From the NCBI GenBank assembly GCA_016284045.1, contig JAEEOB010000059.1, positions 1 to 32,778 of the forward strand: a stretch of 32,778 bases of DNA, read 5' to 3'. The stretch is from Bacteroidaceae bacterium. GTDB taxonomy: Bacteria; Bacteroidota; Bacteroidia; Bacteroidales; Bacteroidaceae. Shown here piece by piece: positions 17,202 to 25,620 of this stretch. How positions within the stretch are numbered: position 1 is the stretch's first letter; every line of letters starts with the position of its first letter. A program made the translations under genes and the position numbers. The notes under the pieces were generated by a model that saw nothing but the letters and a program-made list of their open reading frames with translations, was not told where the DNA came from and made no database searches.

Positions 17202-18097
17202 AAGTTGTAGGCATCACAAGAGGAAAACAGTTTTCACCGAACATGTCTGCCAACGACTTGGCAATCATGCAGGAGGTGGAACAAAGGCTGAAAGCATTCG
17301 GGAATGAGGTCTCTCTCATTTCTGAAGACAATATATCTGATTTGCAGAATATCAGTCAGGAACCTCCAGATGCCGTTTTCACTATGCTCAGAGGTGATGA
17401 GGGGATTTCTTGCTTGCGGCATCTCGAATATCATGGCATACCGGTCTTGAATGGGGCAAATGCGATTACTAATGCGCATAGAAGTAATATCACAAGACTT
17501 TTGTCCGAAAATGAATTCCCGATTCCCAATACGCTGATTATTGATAATCTGACCATTCAAGAAGATATTGAACGACTTGAGCAACTGATAAACCAAATAA
17601 CATTTCCCTGTTGGATAAAAAATGGACAGGGATGGGCACAATTCAACGATGATGTGGCATTTGTACAGACCCAAGAGGATGCTCTGAAGAGGATACGGTT
17701 GATTCATAAACGATATCCACTGGGGGATATTATTATCAGTGAGCATCTCAAAGGGGATCTGGTTAAGTTTTATGGCATTGAAGACACGAATTTCTTCTAT
17801 TGGAGCTATCCGGATTTGAAACACTCCAAATTTGGATTGGAGGCAATAAATGGCAAGCCGGTTCGTTTTAAGTTTGATGCAACAAAATTGAAAATAGTAT
17901 GCGACCGGATTGCTGCTTTGTCCGGTATCTTTGTCTATGGAGGCGACTGCGTGGTTAATGCGGAAGGTGACTTCAAAATAATTGATTTCAACGACTGGCC
18001 AAGCTTCTCATCCTGCAGAAATTCTGCTGCAGATGCTATCACTCTCCGCCTTCTGAAATTATCACAATCATTTAGTAATTTTTGTTCATGGAAATAA
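17198..18097 (+). CDS. ATP-grasp ligase
   Basis: 299 residues. Resembles the RimK / D-Ala-D-Ala-ligase type ATP-grasp fold: an N-terminal alpha/beta region, FPCWIKNGQGWAQFNDD as the ATP-binding lysine loop, a GDIIISEHL strand, and a C-terminal metal-binding block CVVNAEGDFKIIDFNDWPS. These enzymes join a carboxylate to an amine or similar nucleophile through an acyl-phosphate. The substrate is unknown. The 4-base overlap with the nucleotidyltransferase suggests they act on the same molecule. The repeat element copy 2 begins one base after its stop codon. Confidence 0.75.
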   Translation: MKVVGITRGKQFSPNMSANDLAIMQEVEQRLKAFGNEVSLISEDNISDLQNISQEPPDAVFTMLRGDEGISCLRHLEYHGIPVLNGANAITNAHRSNITRLLSENEFPIPNTLIIDNLTIQEDIERLEQLINQITFPCWIKNGQGWAQFNDDVAFVQTQEDALKRIRLIHKRYPLGDIIISEHLKGDLVKFYGIEDTNFFYWSYPDLKHSKFGLEAINGKPVRFKFDATKLKIVCDRIAALSGIFVYGGDCVVNAEGDFKIIDFNDWPSFSSCRNSAADAITLRLLKLSQSFSNFCSWK

Positions 18098-18098
18098 C

Positions 18099-18278
18099 TA
18101 AGTAATAGTGAAAAAAAAGTTAGGAAAATTTGTCTTAGATTTTTGAGCTGTTTTTCAGTTGGTCAGAGGGAGTGATTCGGGCATCATGACCGATGAACAG
18201 CTGGAAAACAGCCAAAAAGATAAGTTTAAATCATGAATGATTGCCTGACATTAAATTTAGTTTTTTTACTGTTGCTAA
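18099..18278 (+). mobile_element. MITE-like element copy 2 with TAA target duplication
   Basis: Element proper 18102-18275 (174 bp), flanked by TAA at 18099-18101 and 18276-18278. It differs from copy 1 by substitutions and an 8-base length difference. The micro-ORF at 18186-18236 is intact (MTDEQLENSQKDKFKS). It sits within a plus-strand gene series, so it should be transcribed in the sense direction. The flanking triplet differs from copies 1 and 3 (TAA against TTA) yet is still duplicated, which marks it as target DNA and not part of the element. Confidence 0.8.
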
Positions 18279-18336
18279 AATTCCTAATAATAGAATAAAT
18301 GGTTAATAGTAAATCTGTAAATCGTAAATATAACCA

Positions 18337-19299
18337 ATGTCAAAACAAACGCATATAAAAGACACATATAAGTCGAAAGACACTGAGGAGTGGTTCGACA
18401 CCGTGTTCAACCGCCCCATCGGATTTTTGTGGGCTAAATTTTTCGATTTCTTCGGAGTACATCCTAACGTGGTCACGGTTTTGTCGATGATTCTAGGAGC
18501 GTTGTCTGGATTTATGTTCCATTATCATGCCAATAATGAGCCTGCATTGTTCGGCATGACGGGCATGACTTGCAATATTATTGCCGTCATCCTGCTTGTT
18601 TGGGCCAATCATTATGACAGTGCGGATGGTCAGTTGGCACGTATGTCAGGCAAGAAAACACAGCTCGGACGTATCCTCGATGGTGTGGCTGCTGATGTCT
18701 GGTATATATCTATTTATGTGTGTCTGGCATATCGTATGTATGATGACCCTCTACCTTTCTCTAACAGTATGCTGACTTTTGGATGGGGAGGTCTTATTCT
18801 GTGTGTACTTAGTGGTTTTGTCGGTCATATATATCCTTGCCGCCTTGCTGATTACTATCGCAATATACATCTTTTTTTCATAAAAGGTAAAGAGGGAAGT
18901 GAGTTTGATAACTCTGAACAACTTAACCAGAAATTTGAAAATATGCCATGGAAAGGAAATAGGATTAATAAGACTTTCCTCTGGTTTTATAAGAATTATA
19001 CGTTCAATCAGGAGAAAGAGACACCTGCATTCCAGGCTTACTGGAGCAAGCTGAAAGAAAAATATGGAACCGACATTCCCCAAGACGTTCGTGATGAATT
19101 CAGACAGTGTAGTCTGCCTCTCATGAAATACACCAATTTCCTTACTTTCAACGCCCGTGGACTTGCGCTCTATATCGCTGCACTAATCGACATGCCTTGG
19201 ATCTACCTCCTTTTTGAAATCATCGTCCTTGGTGGTGTATATAAATACATGAACTATCGGCATGAGCAATTCTGCCGGCAACTCATCAAAAAAATATAG
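18337..19299 (+). CDS. CDP-alcohol phosphatidyltransferase family protein
   Basis: 320 residues with several membrane helices. The signature DSADGQLAR...G...D is present: D94, D97, G98, A101, R102, G111, D115. The fourth acidic residue is D120, giving DxxxxD where the family consensus is DxxxD. These inner-membrane enzymes displace CMP from a CDP-linked group with an alcohol, making phospholipids, phosphosphingolipids or polyol phosphodiesters. In Bacteroides a similar gene type has been linked to inositol lipid synthesis; I infer a related role here but no inositol-phosphate synthase is in the window. Preceded by the repeat element and a short run of AGTAAATC-type repeats at 18308-18330. Confidence 0.85.
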   Translation: MSKQTHIKDTYKSKDTEEWFDTVFNRPIGFLWAKFFDFFGVHPNVVTVLSMILGALSGFMFHYHANNEPALFGMTGMTCNIIAVILLVWANHYDSADGQLARMSGKKTQLGRILDGVAADVWYISIYVCLAYRMYDDPLPFSNSMLTFGWGGLILCVLSGFVGHIYPCRLADYYRNIHLFFIKGKEGSEFDNSEQLNQKFENMPWKGNRINKTFLWFYKNYTFNQEKETPAFQAYWSKLKEKYGTDIPQDVRDEFRQCSLPLMKYTNFLTFNARGLALYIAALIDMPWIYLLFEIIVLGGVYKYMNYRHEQFCRQLIKKI

Positions 19300-19427
19300 C
19301 GTTTTTGTGCGGAATTTTATGTGGCTGGCCTGCATTTTGTGCAAATAACTATTGTCTTGTCTTCTCATCTTCTCATCCCCTCATTCTATAGACTCCTTTT
19401 TACCACTTTTTTAAGATAACTATTAAT

Positions 19428-20153
19428 ATGCTCAAAGGAATCATCTTCGATTATGGAGGAACTATCGACACCAACGCATTGCATTGGTCTGAGGTTATAT
19501 GGAACGGCTATCAGAATCTTGGGGTGAAAATCTCGAAAGAAGTATATCGGCTTGCTTACGTTCATGGTGAACGGTCTCTTGCTAAGTTTCCATTAATCAA
19601 ACCAGATCATAATTTTCTTGATTTGCTAAAAATAAAACTCAATATTCAGACATCATTCCTCGTTGATGCGAAAATGTGGATTGGTATGGAAAAGAACGAA
19701 GAGAAAAGAAGCAGAATTTCCGATGAAATCGCTGTTTTTTGTTATCATTTCGTCTTGAATAATTTAAAAATAAGCCGTAAAATATTGAAGTTGCTCAGCA
19801 GACAATTTCCCCTTGTACTCGTATCCAATTTTTATGGTAACATCCAGACGATTCTCAATGATTTCAACCTCAATTTCTTTAAATCTGTCATAGAGTCTTC
19901 GGTTGTTGGCGTCAGAAAACCAGACCCTCGTATTTTCCAGCTTGGAGTCGAAGCGCTTAATCTCAATCCTGAAGAAGTAGTTGTCGTTGGCGACGCTTAT
20001 GATAAAGATATTATACCTGCGGCATCCCTCGGATGTAAGACTGTCTGGATGAAGGGCATTGGATGGAATGGAATACAGCATTATGACGAGACAATACCAA
20101 CGGCTGTCATTGACTCTATTATTAAACTCCCCAGTGTCATCGATCATCTCTAA
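19428..20153 (+). CDS. HAD-superfamily phosphatase
   Basis: 241 residues. All HAD motifs are visible: motif I FDYGGTID (nucleophile D8), motif II LVLVSN, motif III Lys in GVRKPDPRIF, motif IV VVVGDAYDKDI. Motif I reads DxG where most HAD phosphatases have DxD; the second Asp is replaced by Gly10, as in the YihX subgroup. A helical cap follows motif I. Likely substrate: a phosphorylated sugar, polyol or lipid headgroup, judged only from its place after the CDP-alcohol phosphatidyltransferase. Last gene of the plus-strand series before a terminator. Confidence 0.82.
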   Translation: MLKGIIFDYGGTIDTNALHWSEVIWNGYQNLGVKISKEVYRLAYVHGERSLAKFPLIKPDHNFLDLLKIKLNIQTSFLVDAKMWIGMEKNEEKRSRISDEIAVFCYHFVLNNLKISRKILKLLSRQFPLVLVSNFYGNIQTILNDFNLNFFKSVIESSVVGVRKPDPRIFQLGVEALNLNPEEVVVVGDAYDKDIIPAASLGCKTVWMKGIGWNGIQHYDETIPTAVIDSIIKLPSVIDHL

Positions 20154-20239
20154 TTGCCATATATTTTCAAATAAAAAAAATACATTTCCGATACTAGAGT
20201 TAATATAAAAGCTATAAATATCTATAATTCTCTATAAAT

Positions 20240-20279
20240 ATATAAAGGTGTGCAGCATAGAAGTCGCACACCTTTATAT
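20240..20279. terminator. Bidirectional hairpin terminator
   Basis: A perfect 14-bp stem (20240-20253 with 20266-20279) with a 12-nt loop and A/T-rich stem ends, between the convergent HAD gene and the NfnAB-like gene. Confidence 0.88.
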
Positions 20280-20303
20280 TTAATATGATGTTGTCTGAGG
20301 CTA

Positions 20304-22664
20304 TCAGCCTTTTCTGAGCATCTCGTCCATATACTGAGCGGCACGACGTCCGTCACCCATGGCGAGAATCACCGTAGCCCCACCACGAACAATGTCGCCG
20401 CCGGCGAATATCGTTGGGATGTTCGACTGCATCTGTTCGTTTACGGCAATGGTGTTCTTGCGACCCAGTTCCAGACCCTCTACCGATTTCGGTACGAGTG
20501 GGTTGGGGGAGACACCTACAGCAACTATTGCCATGTCGATATCACGAGTTTCGATAGCACCTTCGATTGGCACAGGGGAGCGGCGGCCACTGGCATCTGG
20601 CTCGCCCAGTTCCATCTTCTGAAGACGTACCTGCTTCACGGCACCCTTCTCGTCAGCTATGTACTCTATTGGGTTGTGGAGGGTCAGGAATTCAATTCCT
20701 TCCTCTTTCGCATGCTTCACTTCTTCTAATCGAGCGGGCATCTCTGCTTCGCTGCGGCGATAAGCGATAAACACATGCTCTGCACCAAGACGCTTAGCTG
20801 TGCGGCAGGAGTCCATGGCGGTATTACCGCCGCCTACAACCATTACACTGTGCGCCTTGTTGATTGGTGTGTCGGATGCGGGATTCGATGCGTCCATCAG
20901 ATTAACGCGAGTCAGATATTCGTTGCTCGACATAATATTGATGCTGTTCTCGCCAGGGATATTCATAAAGTTAGGCAGACCCGCACCTGATGCCACGAAT
21001 ATGGCTTTGTAACCTTCATTCTCTAAATCCTGAACGGTGATGGTCTTACCTACGATACAGTCTTTCACGAAGTTTACGCCAATTTTGCGGAGATTGTTAA
21101 TTTCAACATCAACAATGGCGTTCGGAAGACGGAATTCTGGAATACCGTATTTCAATACACCACCGATTTCATGAAGTGCTTCAAACACTGTCACATCGTA
21201 GCCCAGTTTTGCCATGTCACCAGCACAGGAAAGACCAGCAGGGCCGGAACCAACGATTGCGATTTTCATGCCGTTGCTCTCTGCTACTTCCGGAAGTGCC
21301 ATCTTCCCGCTCTCACGCTCGAAATCAGCTGCGAAACGCTCTAGATAACCAATAGCCACAGGCTGTTTGCCCATCTTCACTTGGATGCACTTACTCTCGC
21401 ATTGCTTCTCCTGAGGACAAACGCGACCGCATACTGCTGGCAGGGCAGATGTGGATTTCAATACTTTGGCTGCCTCCAAGAACTCACCGCGCTCAATATT
21501 TTTGATAAAAGAAGGAATGTTGATATTTACAGGGCAGCCCTCCATACATGTGGGTTTCGGACAGTCGAGACAACGTTTGGCTTCAACTAGAGCCTGCTCC
21601 TCGGTCAGGCCGATGTTTACTTCCTCTGTGCGTGTTGTAGCGCGATAAACCGGATCCAGCTCTGCCATCTTGCAACGCTCAATTAAGCCACGGTCCTTCG
21701 GCTTCAGAGTCTGCTTCAGCTCTTGACGCCATGTTGCTTTCGCGTCGGTCAGTTCGGATAGCGGAGCTTTGCTTGACATCTTTTCTGCTTTGGCTGCTTT
21801 GTCAGCATCAATTTTTATGCTACTGTCAACGATAACGCTCTCAACGTGGTTCTCCAGTTTCTTCATCTCTTCAAGCTCTGCTGCCTTGAATGCGCCCATG
21901 CGCTTGAACATCTCGTCGAAATCCACCTCATGACCGTCGAATTCTGGACCGTCAACGCATACAAAACGTGTCTTACCCCCGACTGTGATACGGCAGGCGC
22001 CACACATACCCGTGCCATCAACCATGATTGTGTTCAGCGACACATCGGTAGGCACGTTATATTTCTTAGTAAGCAGGCAGCAGAACTTCATCATAATGGC
22101 AGGACCGATGGCGAAGCATTTATCCACATGCTCGCGCTGGATCACCTGCTCAATGCCAACGGTCACTACGCCTTTCTGACCATAACTTCCGTCATCTGTC
22201 ATGATTATCACCTCGTCGGAGTGCTTGCGAACTTCATCCTCAAGAATAATCAACTCTTTTGTGCGACCAGCAAGCACTGAAATCACTTTGTTGCCAGCTG
22301 CTTTCAATGCCTTGATGATCGGAAGCATTGGAGCCACACCCACGCCGCCGCCTGCGCATACCACGGTGCCAAAGTTCTCGATGTGAGTAGCCTGACCTAG
22401 CGGACCAACTACGTCGGTGATGTAGTCACCTTCATTCAGATTACATAGTTTCGTGGATGAATAACCCACTTTCTGAACCACCAGCGTGATGGTGCCATTC
22501 TCAATGTCCGATTCTGCAATGGTCAGCGGCATGCGCTCACCATTCTCGCCCACGCGGACGATTACGAAATGACCCGCCTTGCGGGATTTTGCAATCAACG
22601 GAGCCTCAACAACCAGTTTGAACACTTTCTCCGAAAATTGCTCCTTCTTAACAATCTTGTTCAT
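20304..22664 (-). CDS. Fused NfnA-NfnB-type flavoprotein (ferredoxin-NADP reductase + GltD-like)
   Basis: 786 residues joining two usually separate subunits. Residues 1 to about 275: a ferredoxin-NADP-reductase/PyrK-like domain with GGGVGVAPM and a [2Fe-2S] site VDGTGMCGACR...C (D216, C221, C224, C236). Residues about 310-786: a glutamate-synthase-small-subunit-like domain with two [4Fe-4S] sites (C365, C368, C373, C377; C412, C416, C422, C426), the FAD motif VGSGPAG (471-477) and an NAD(P) site (VMVVGGGNTAMD). Automated labels call this 'bifunctional dihydroorotate dehydrogenase B NAD binding subunit/glutamate synthase', but neither pyrD nor gltB is adjacent. NADH-dependent ferredoxin:NADP oxidoreductase (Nfn) or sulfide dehydrogenase-like activity is more likely. 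It starts 28 nt after serS ends, in the same operon. Confidence 0.88.
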   Translation of the reverse strand: MNKIVKKEQFSEKVFKLVVEAPLIAKSRKAGHFVIVRVGENGERMPLTIAESDIENGTITLVVQKVGYSSTKLCNLNEGDYITDVVGPLGQATHIENFGTVVCAGGGVGVAPMLPIIKALKAAGNKVISVLAGRTKELIILEDEVRKHSDEVIIMTDDGSYGQKGVVTVGIEQVIQREHVDKCFAIGPAIMMKFCCLLTKKYNVPTDVSLNTIMVDGTGMCGACRITVGGKTRFVCVDGPEFDGHEVDFDEMFKRMGAFKAAELEEMKKLENHVESVIVDSSIKIDADKAAKAEKMSSKAPLSELTDAKATWRQELKQTLKPKDRGLIERCKMAELDPVYRATTRTEEVNIGLTEEQALVEAKRCLDCPKPTCMEGCPVNINIPSFIKNIERGEFLEAAKVLKSTSALPAVCGRVCPQEKQCESKCIQVKMGKQPVAIGYLERFAADFERESGKMALPEVAESNGMKIAIVGSGPAGLSCAGDMAKLGYDVTVFEALHEIGGVLKYGIPEFRLPNAIVDVEINNLRKIGVNFVKDCIVGKTITVQDLENEGYKAIFVASGAGLPNFMNIPGENSINIMSSNEYLTRVNLMDASNPASDTPINKAHSVMVVGGGNTAMDSCRTAKRLGAEHVFIAYRRSEAEMPARLEEVKHAKEEGIEFLTLHNPIEYIADEKGAVKQVRLQKMELGEPDASGRRSPVPIEGAIETRDIDMAIVAVGVSPNPLVPKSVEGLELGRKNTIAVNEQMQSNIPTIFAGGDIVRGGATVILAMGDGRRAAQYMDEMLRKG

Positions 22665-22692
22665 GTATTTTAGAATTTACGTTGGTCTTACC

Positions 22693-23982
22693 TTAAAAAT
22701 TCTTGTCATCAAGTAATTCGAAACCGCAATATGGAATCAGCGCTTGCGGAACGCGGATGCCTTCCGGTGTCTGATTGTTCTCCATTAGCGATGCCACTAT
22801 ACGAGGGAGGGCTAGGGCCGAACCGTTCAATGTGTGGCACAATTCTATCTTCTTGTCTGATGAACGGCGGTAGCGGCATTTCAGACGGTTAGCCTGATAG
22901 CTCTCGAAATTAGATGTGGAGCTTACTTCCAGCCAACGCTGTTGAGCTGCAGACCACACTTCAAAGTCGTAGCAGATGGCACTTGTGAACGACATGTCAC
23001 CACCACACAGACGCAGGATGCGGTAGGGAAGCTCAAGTTTTTGAAGCAGACCTTCCACATGGGCAAGCATCTCGTTCAGAGAATCGTAGGAGTGCTCGGG
23101 TGTGTCGATGCGTACAATCTCAACCTTGTCGAATTCATGCAGACGGTTCAGGCCGCGAACGTCCTTACCGTAGGCACCTGCCTCACGGCGGAAACAAGCG
23201 GAATAAGCGCAACGCTTTACTGGAAGGTCTTTCTCGTCAAGAATCACGTCGCGGAAGATATTGGTCACTGGTACCTCTGCGGTCGGAATCAGATACAAAT
23301 CATCAACCTCAGCATGATACATCTGGCCTTCTTTGTCAGGAAGCTGACCTGTTCCATAGCCTGAAGCTTGGTTCACAACCAACGGGGGTTGAACCTCCAG
23401 ATAGCCGTTCTTGCGTGCCTCCTCAAGGAAAAATGCCTCAAGTGCTCGCTGAAAACGTGCCATCTTACCAATATAGAATGGAAATCCGGCACCTGTCACT
23501 TTTGCGCCAAGTTCAAAGTCTATCAGGTTGTATTTCTTCGCAAGTTCCCAATGGGGTAGGGCATCTTTGCCTAATTCAGGCTTCACACCTCCTTCTTTCA
23601 CTACAACGTTATCCTCTGCACCGGCACCTTCAGGAACATCTTCGTTAGGAATGTTTGGAATAGTGCACAGGTGTTTCACTAAGTCCTCCTCATATTGTTT
23701 AAGAGCTGCTTGGAGGCTTGCAATCTCTTCTTTCTTTTTGGCAACCTCCGATTTCGCTGCCTCAGCTTCGTCTTTGAGCCCCTGCTTCATCAGTTTTCCA
23801 ATCTGAGCTGCAAATTGCTTACTCTCGGAAAGTAAATTGTCTAGCCTGCCCTGGGTCTCACGGCGCTTACGGTCAATTTCCAGTGCAAGCTCAACTGCTT
23901 CTTTTGCACCGGCAAAATGTTTTTTCTCAAGACCTCTGACCACGCGGTCGGTCTCTTCTTTGATTAATCTTAATGTAAGCAT
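22693..23982 (-). CDS. serS: Seryl-tRNA synthetase
   Basis: 429 residues, full length. Charges tRNA-Ser with serine in the cytosol. An N-terminal Lys/Glu-rich coiled-coil arm (about 30-105) binds the long variable arm of the tRNA. Class II motif 2 is seen in TAEVPVTNIFRD...YSACFRREAG and motif 3 in LNGSALALPRIVASLMENNQ. It lies between a small basic-protein gene and the NfnAB-like gene. Confidence 0.98.
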   Translation of the reverse strand: MLTLRLIKEETDRVVRGLEKKHFAGAKEAVELALEIDRKRRETQGRLDNLLSESKQFAAQIGKLMKQGLKDEAEAAKSEVAKKKEEIASLQAALKQYEEDLVKHLCTIPNIPNEDVPEGAGAEDNVVVKEGGVKPELGKDALPHWELAKKYNLIDFELGAKVTGAGFPFYIGKMARFQRALEAFFLEEARKNGYLEVQPPLVVNQASGYGTGQLPDKEGQMYHAEVDDLYLIPTAEVPVTNIFRDVILDEKDLPVKRCAYSACFRREAGAYGKDVRGLNRLHEFDKVEIVRIDTPEHSYDSLNEMLAHVEGLLQKLELPYRILRLCGGDMSFTSAICYDFEVWSAAQQRWLEVSSTSNFESYQANRLKCRYRRSSDKKIELCHTLNGSALALPRIVASLMENNQTPEGIRVPQALIPYCGFELLDDKNF

Positions 23983-24060
23983 GGTTTATGTTTTCTTTAT
24001 GTGTATTCTAAATTGTACGCTAGAGATGTTCTGTAGTGCTTCTTTTTTATTTTAGTGCTA

Positions 24061-24267
24061 CTACCGCTTCTTCTGACTCTGACGCTTTTTCACACGCTGA
24101 CGGATTTCTGCTTTATGTCTGGCAGATGCAGACCCATGTGCGCCGGTATGATAACCTTTTTTCCGCGCTTTGGTCCTGACTTTTTCCTTGTCGTCGTTTT
24201 CTTTCTTGGCACTGCCGAAACTGATGCCGTTCATTATCGCATAGCGTATCTCTTTTGTGTCTGCCAT
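24061..24267 (-). CDS. Small, highly basic protein, 68 residues
   Basis: Not recognised. From ATG 24267 it begins MADTKEIRYAIMNGISFGSA and then becomes extremely Lys/Arg-rich to the end (…RQRVKKRQSQKKR). An upstream ATG at 24345 would overlap the AICAR formyltransferase end and is less likely. The gene starts 20 nt after that gene and 78 nt before serS, so it is almost certainly co-transcribed. The composition and company (serS) suggest binding to RNA or the ribosome, but no motif proves this. Confidence 0.6.
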   Translation of the reverse strand: MADTKEIRYAIMNGISFGSAKKENDDKEKVRTKARKKGYHTGAHGSASARHKAEIRQRVKKRQSQKKR

Positions 24268-24287
24268 AAAATAAAGACTAATTAGAT

Positions 24288-25469
24288 TTAATGGTGGAAA
24301 AGTCTCACACCGGTAAATGCCATGGCTATGCCATACTTGTCGCATGTCTCAATCACATTGTCATCGCGGACAGAACCACCTGCTTGAGCGATATAAGCCA
24401 CTCCTGACTTGTGGGCACGCTCTATGTTGTCACCGAACGGGAAGAATGCGTCACTGCCAAGACATACGCCTGTGTTTTGGGCTATCCAGGTTTTCTTCTC
24501 AGATGCGGTTAGTGGTTCGGGCTTCTCAGTGAAGAACTGCTGCCAAACGCCTTCGCGAAGCACATCTTCGTATTCGTCACCGATATATACATCAATCGTG
24601 TTGTCACGGTCTGCACGGCGGATACCCTCCTTGAATGGCAAATCCATGACTTTCGGACACTGACGCATCCACCAGATGTCAGCCTTATTGCCTGCCAGAC
24701 GGGTGCAGTGTATTCGGCTCTGCTGTCCGGCGCCAATTCCTATTGCCTGACCATCCTTCACATAGCATACCGAGTTCGACTGTGTGTATTTCAATGTGAT
24801 TAAGGCGATTTTCAAGTCGCGCTTCGCTGATTCAGGGAAATTTTTGTTGGATGTAGGTATGTTGTTGAATAAATTGTCAGAAGTCAAATCCACTTCGTTG
24901 CGTCCCTGTTCAAAAGTGATGCCGAACACCTGCTTGCGCTCTACTGGCTCTGGAACATACGAAGGGTCAATCTGAATCACGTTGTAGGTGCCCTTACGTT
25001 TCTCTTTCAGAATTTCAAGGGCTTTTTCGCTGTAGGAGGGAGCAATCACACCATCACTCACTTCACGTTTGATAAGCAGGGCTGTCGTCTCGTCACATTC
25101 GTCGCTTAAGGCGATAAAATCGCCATACGAAGACATGCGGTCAGCACCACGTGCACGTGCGTAGGCGGTGGCGATAGGGCTCAAGGGAGTGGCTATATCG
25201 TCAACAAAATATATTTTACGGAGTGTATCACTAAGAGGAATACCCACTGCGGCACCGGCGGGACTGACATGCTTGAATGAAGCTGCGGATGCCAGACCGG
25301 TGGCACATTTCAGTTCTTTCACCAGCTGCCATGCGTTTAAAGCGTCGAGAAAGTTGATGTAGCCGGGACGGCCGTTTAATACCTTTAGGGGAAGTTCACC
25401 GTTTTCCATATAGATACGGGCGGGCGTTTGGTTGGGGTTACAACCATACTTAAGTGATAATTCTTTCAT
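24288..25469 (-). CDS. Stand-alone AICAR formyltransferase (PurH C-terminal domain only)
   Basis: 393 residues. Transfers a formyl group from 10-formyl-tetrahydrofolate to AICAR in the next-to-last step of IMP synthesis. The catalytic Lys-His pair is K66-H67 in SFKHVSPAGAAVG; other blocks are KYTQSNSVCYV, GQQSRIHCTRLAG and the C-terminal AYIAQAGGSVRD. Usual PurH is about 510 residues with an N-terminal IMP cyclohydrolase; that domain is absent, and there is no room for it upstream. Bacteroidetes often carry such a stand-alone form. First gene of the minus-strand operon with serS. Confidence 0.92.
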   Translation of the reverse strand: MKELSLKYGCNPNQTPARIYMENGELPLKVLNGRPGYINFLDALNAWQLVKELKCATGLASAASFKHVSPAGAAVGIPLSDTLRKIYFVDDIATPLSPIATAYARARGADRMSSYGDFIALSDECDETTALLIKREVSDGVIAPSYSEKALEILKEKRKGTYNVIQIDPSYVPEPVERKQVFGITFEQGRNEVDLTSDNLFNNIPTSNKNFPESAKRDLKIALITLKYTQSNSVCYVKDGQAIGIGAGQQSRIHCTRLAGNKADIWWMRQCPKVMDLPFKEGIRRADRDNTIDVYIGDEYEDVLREGVWQQFFTEKPEPLTASEKKTWIAQNTGVCLGSDAFFPFGDNIERAHKSGVAYIAQAGGSVRDDNVIETCDKYGIAMAFTGVRLFHH

Positions 25470-25522
25470 GAGTTGATTACCTAAAATAAAGTATTTTTAC
25501 CTTAATTATATCAAATAATATG

Positions 25523-25530
25523 CAAAATTA
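25523..25530 (-). promoter_or_regulatory. -7 box of the AICAR formyltransferase-serS operon
   Basis: TAATTTTG on the minus strand matches TAnnTTTG. It gives a leader of about 47 nt. No TTG at 19-21 nt upstream, so moderate. Confidence 0.5.
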
Positions 25531-25620
25531 CAAAATAATCAGCAATTTCTCTTATTATTTAAGGTAAAATGAAAAAAGATTTACTAAATTCGCAACTAAA
25601 TTAATATTTTGATGTAGTTT

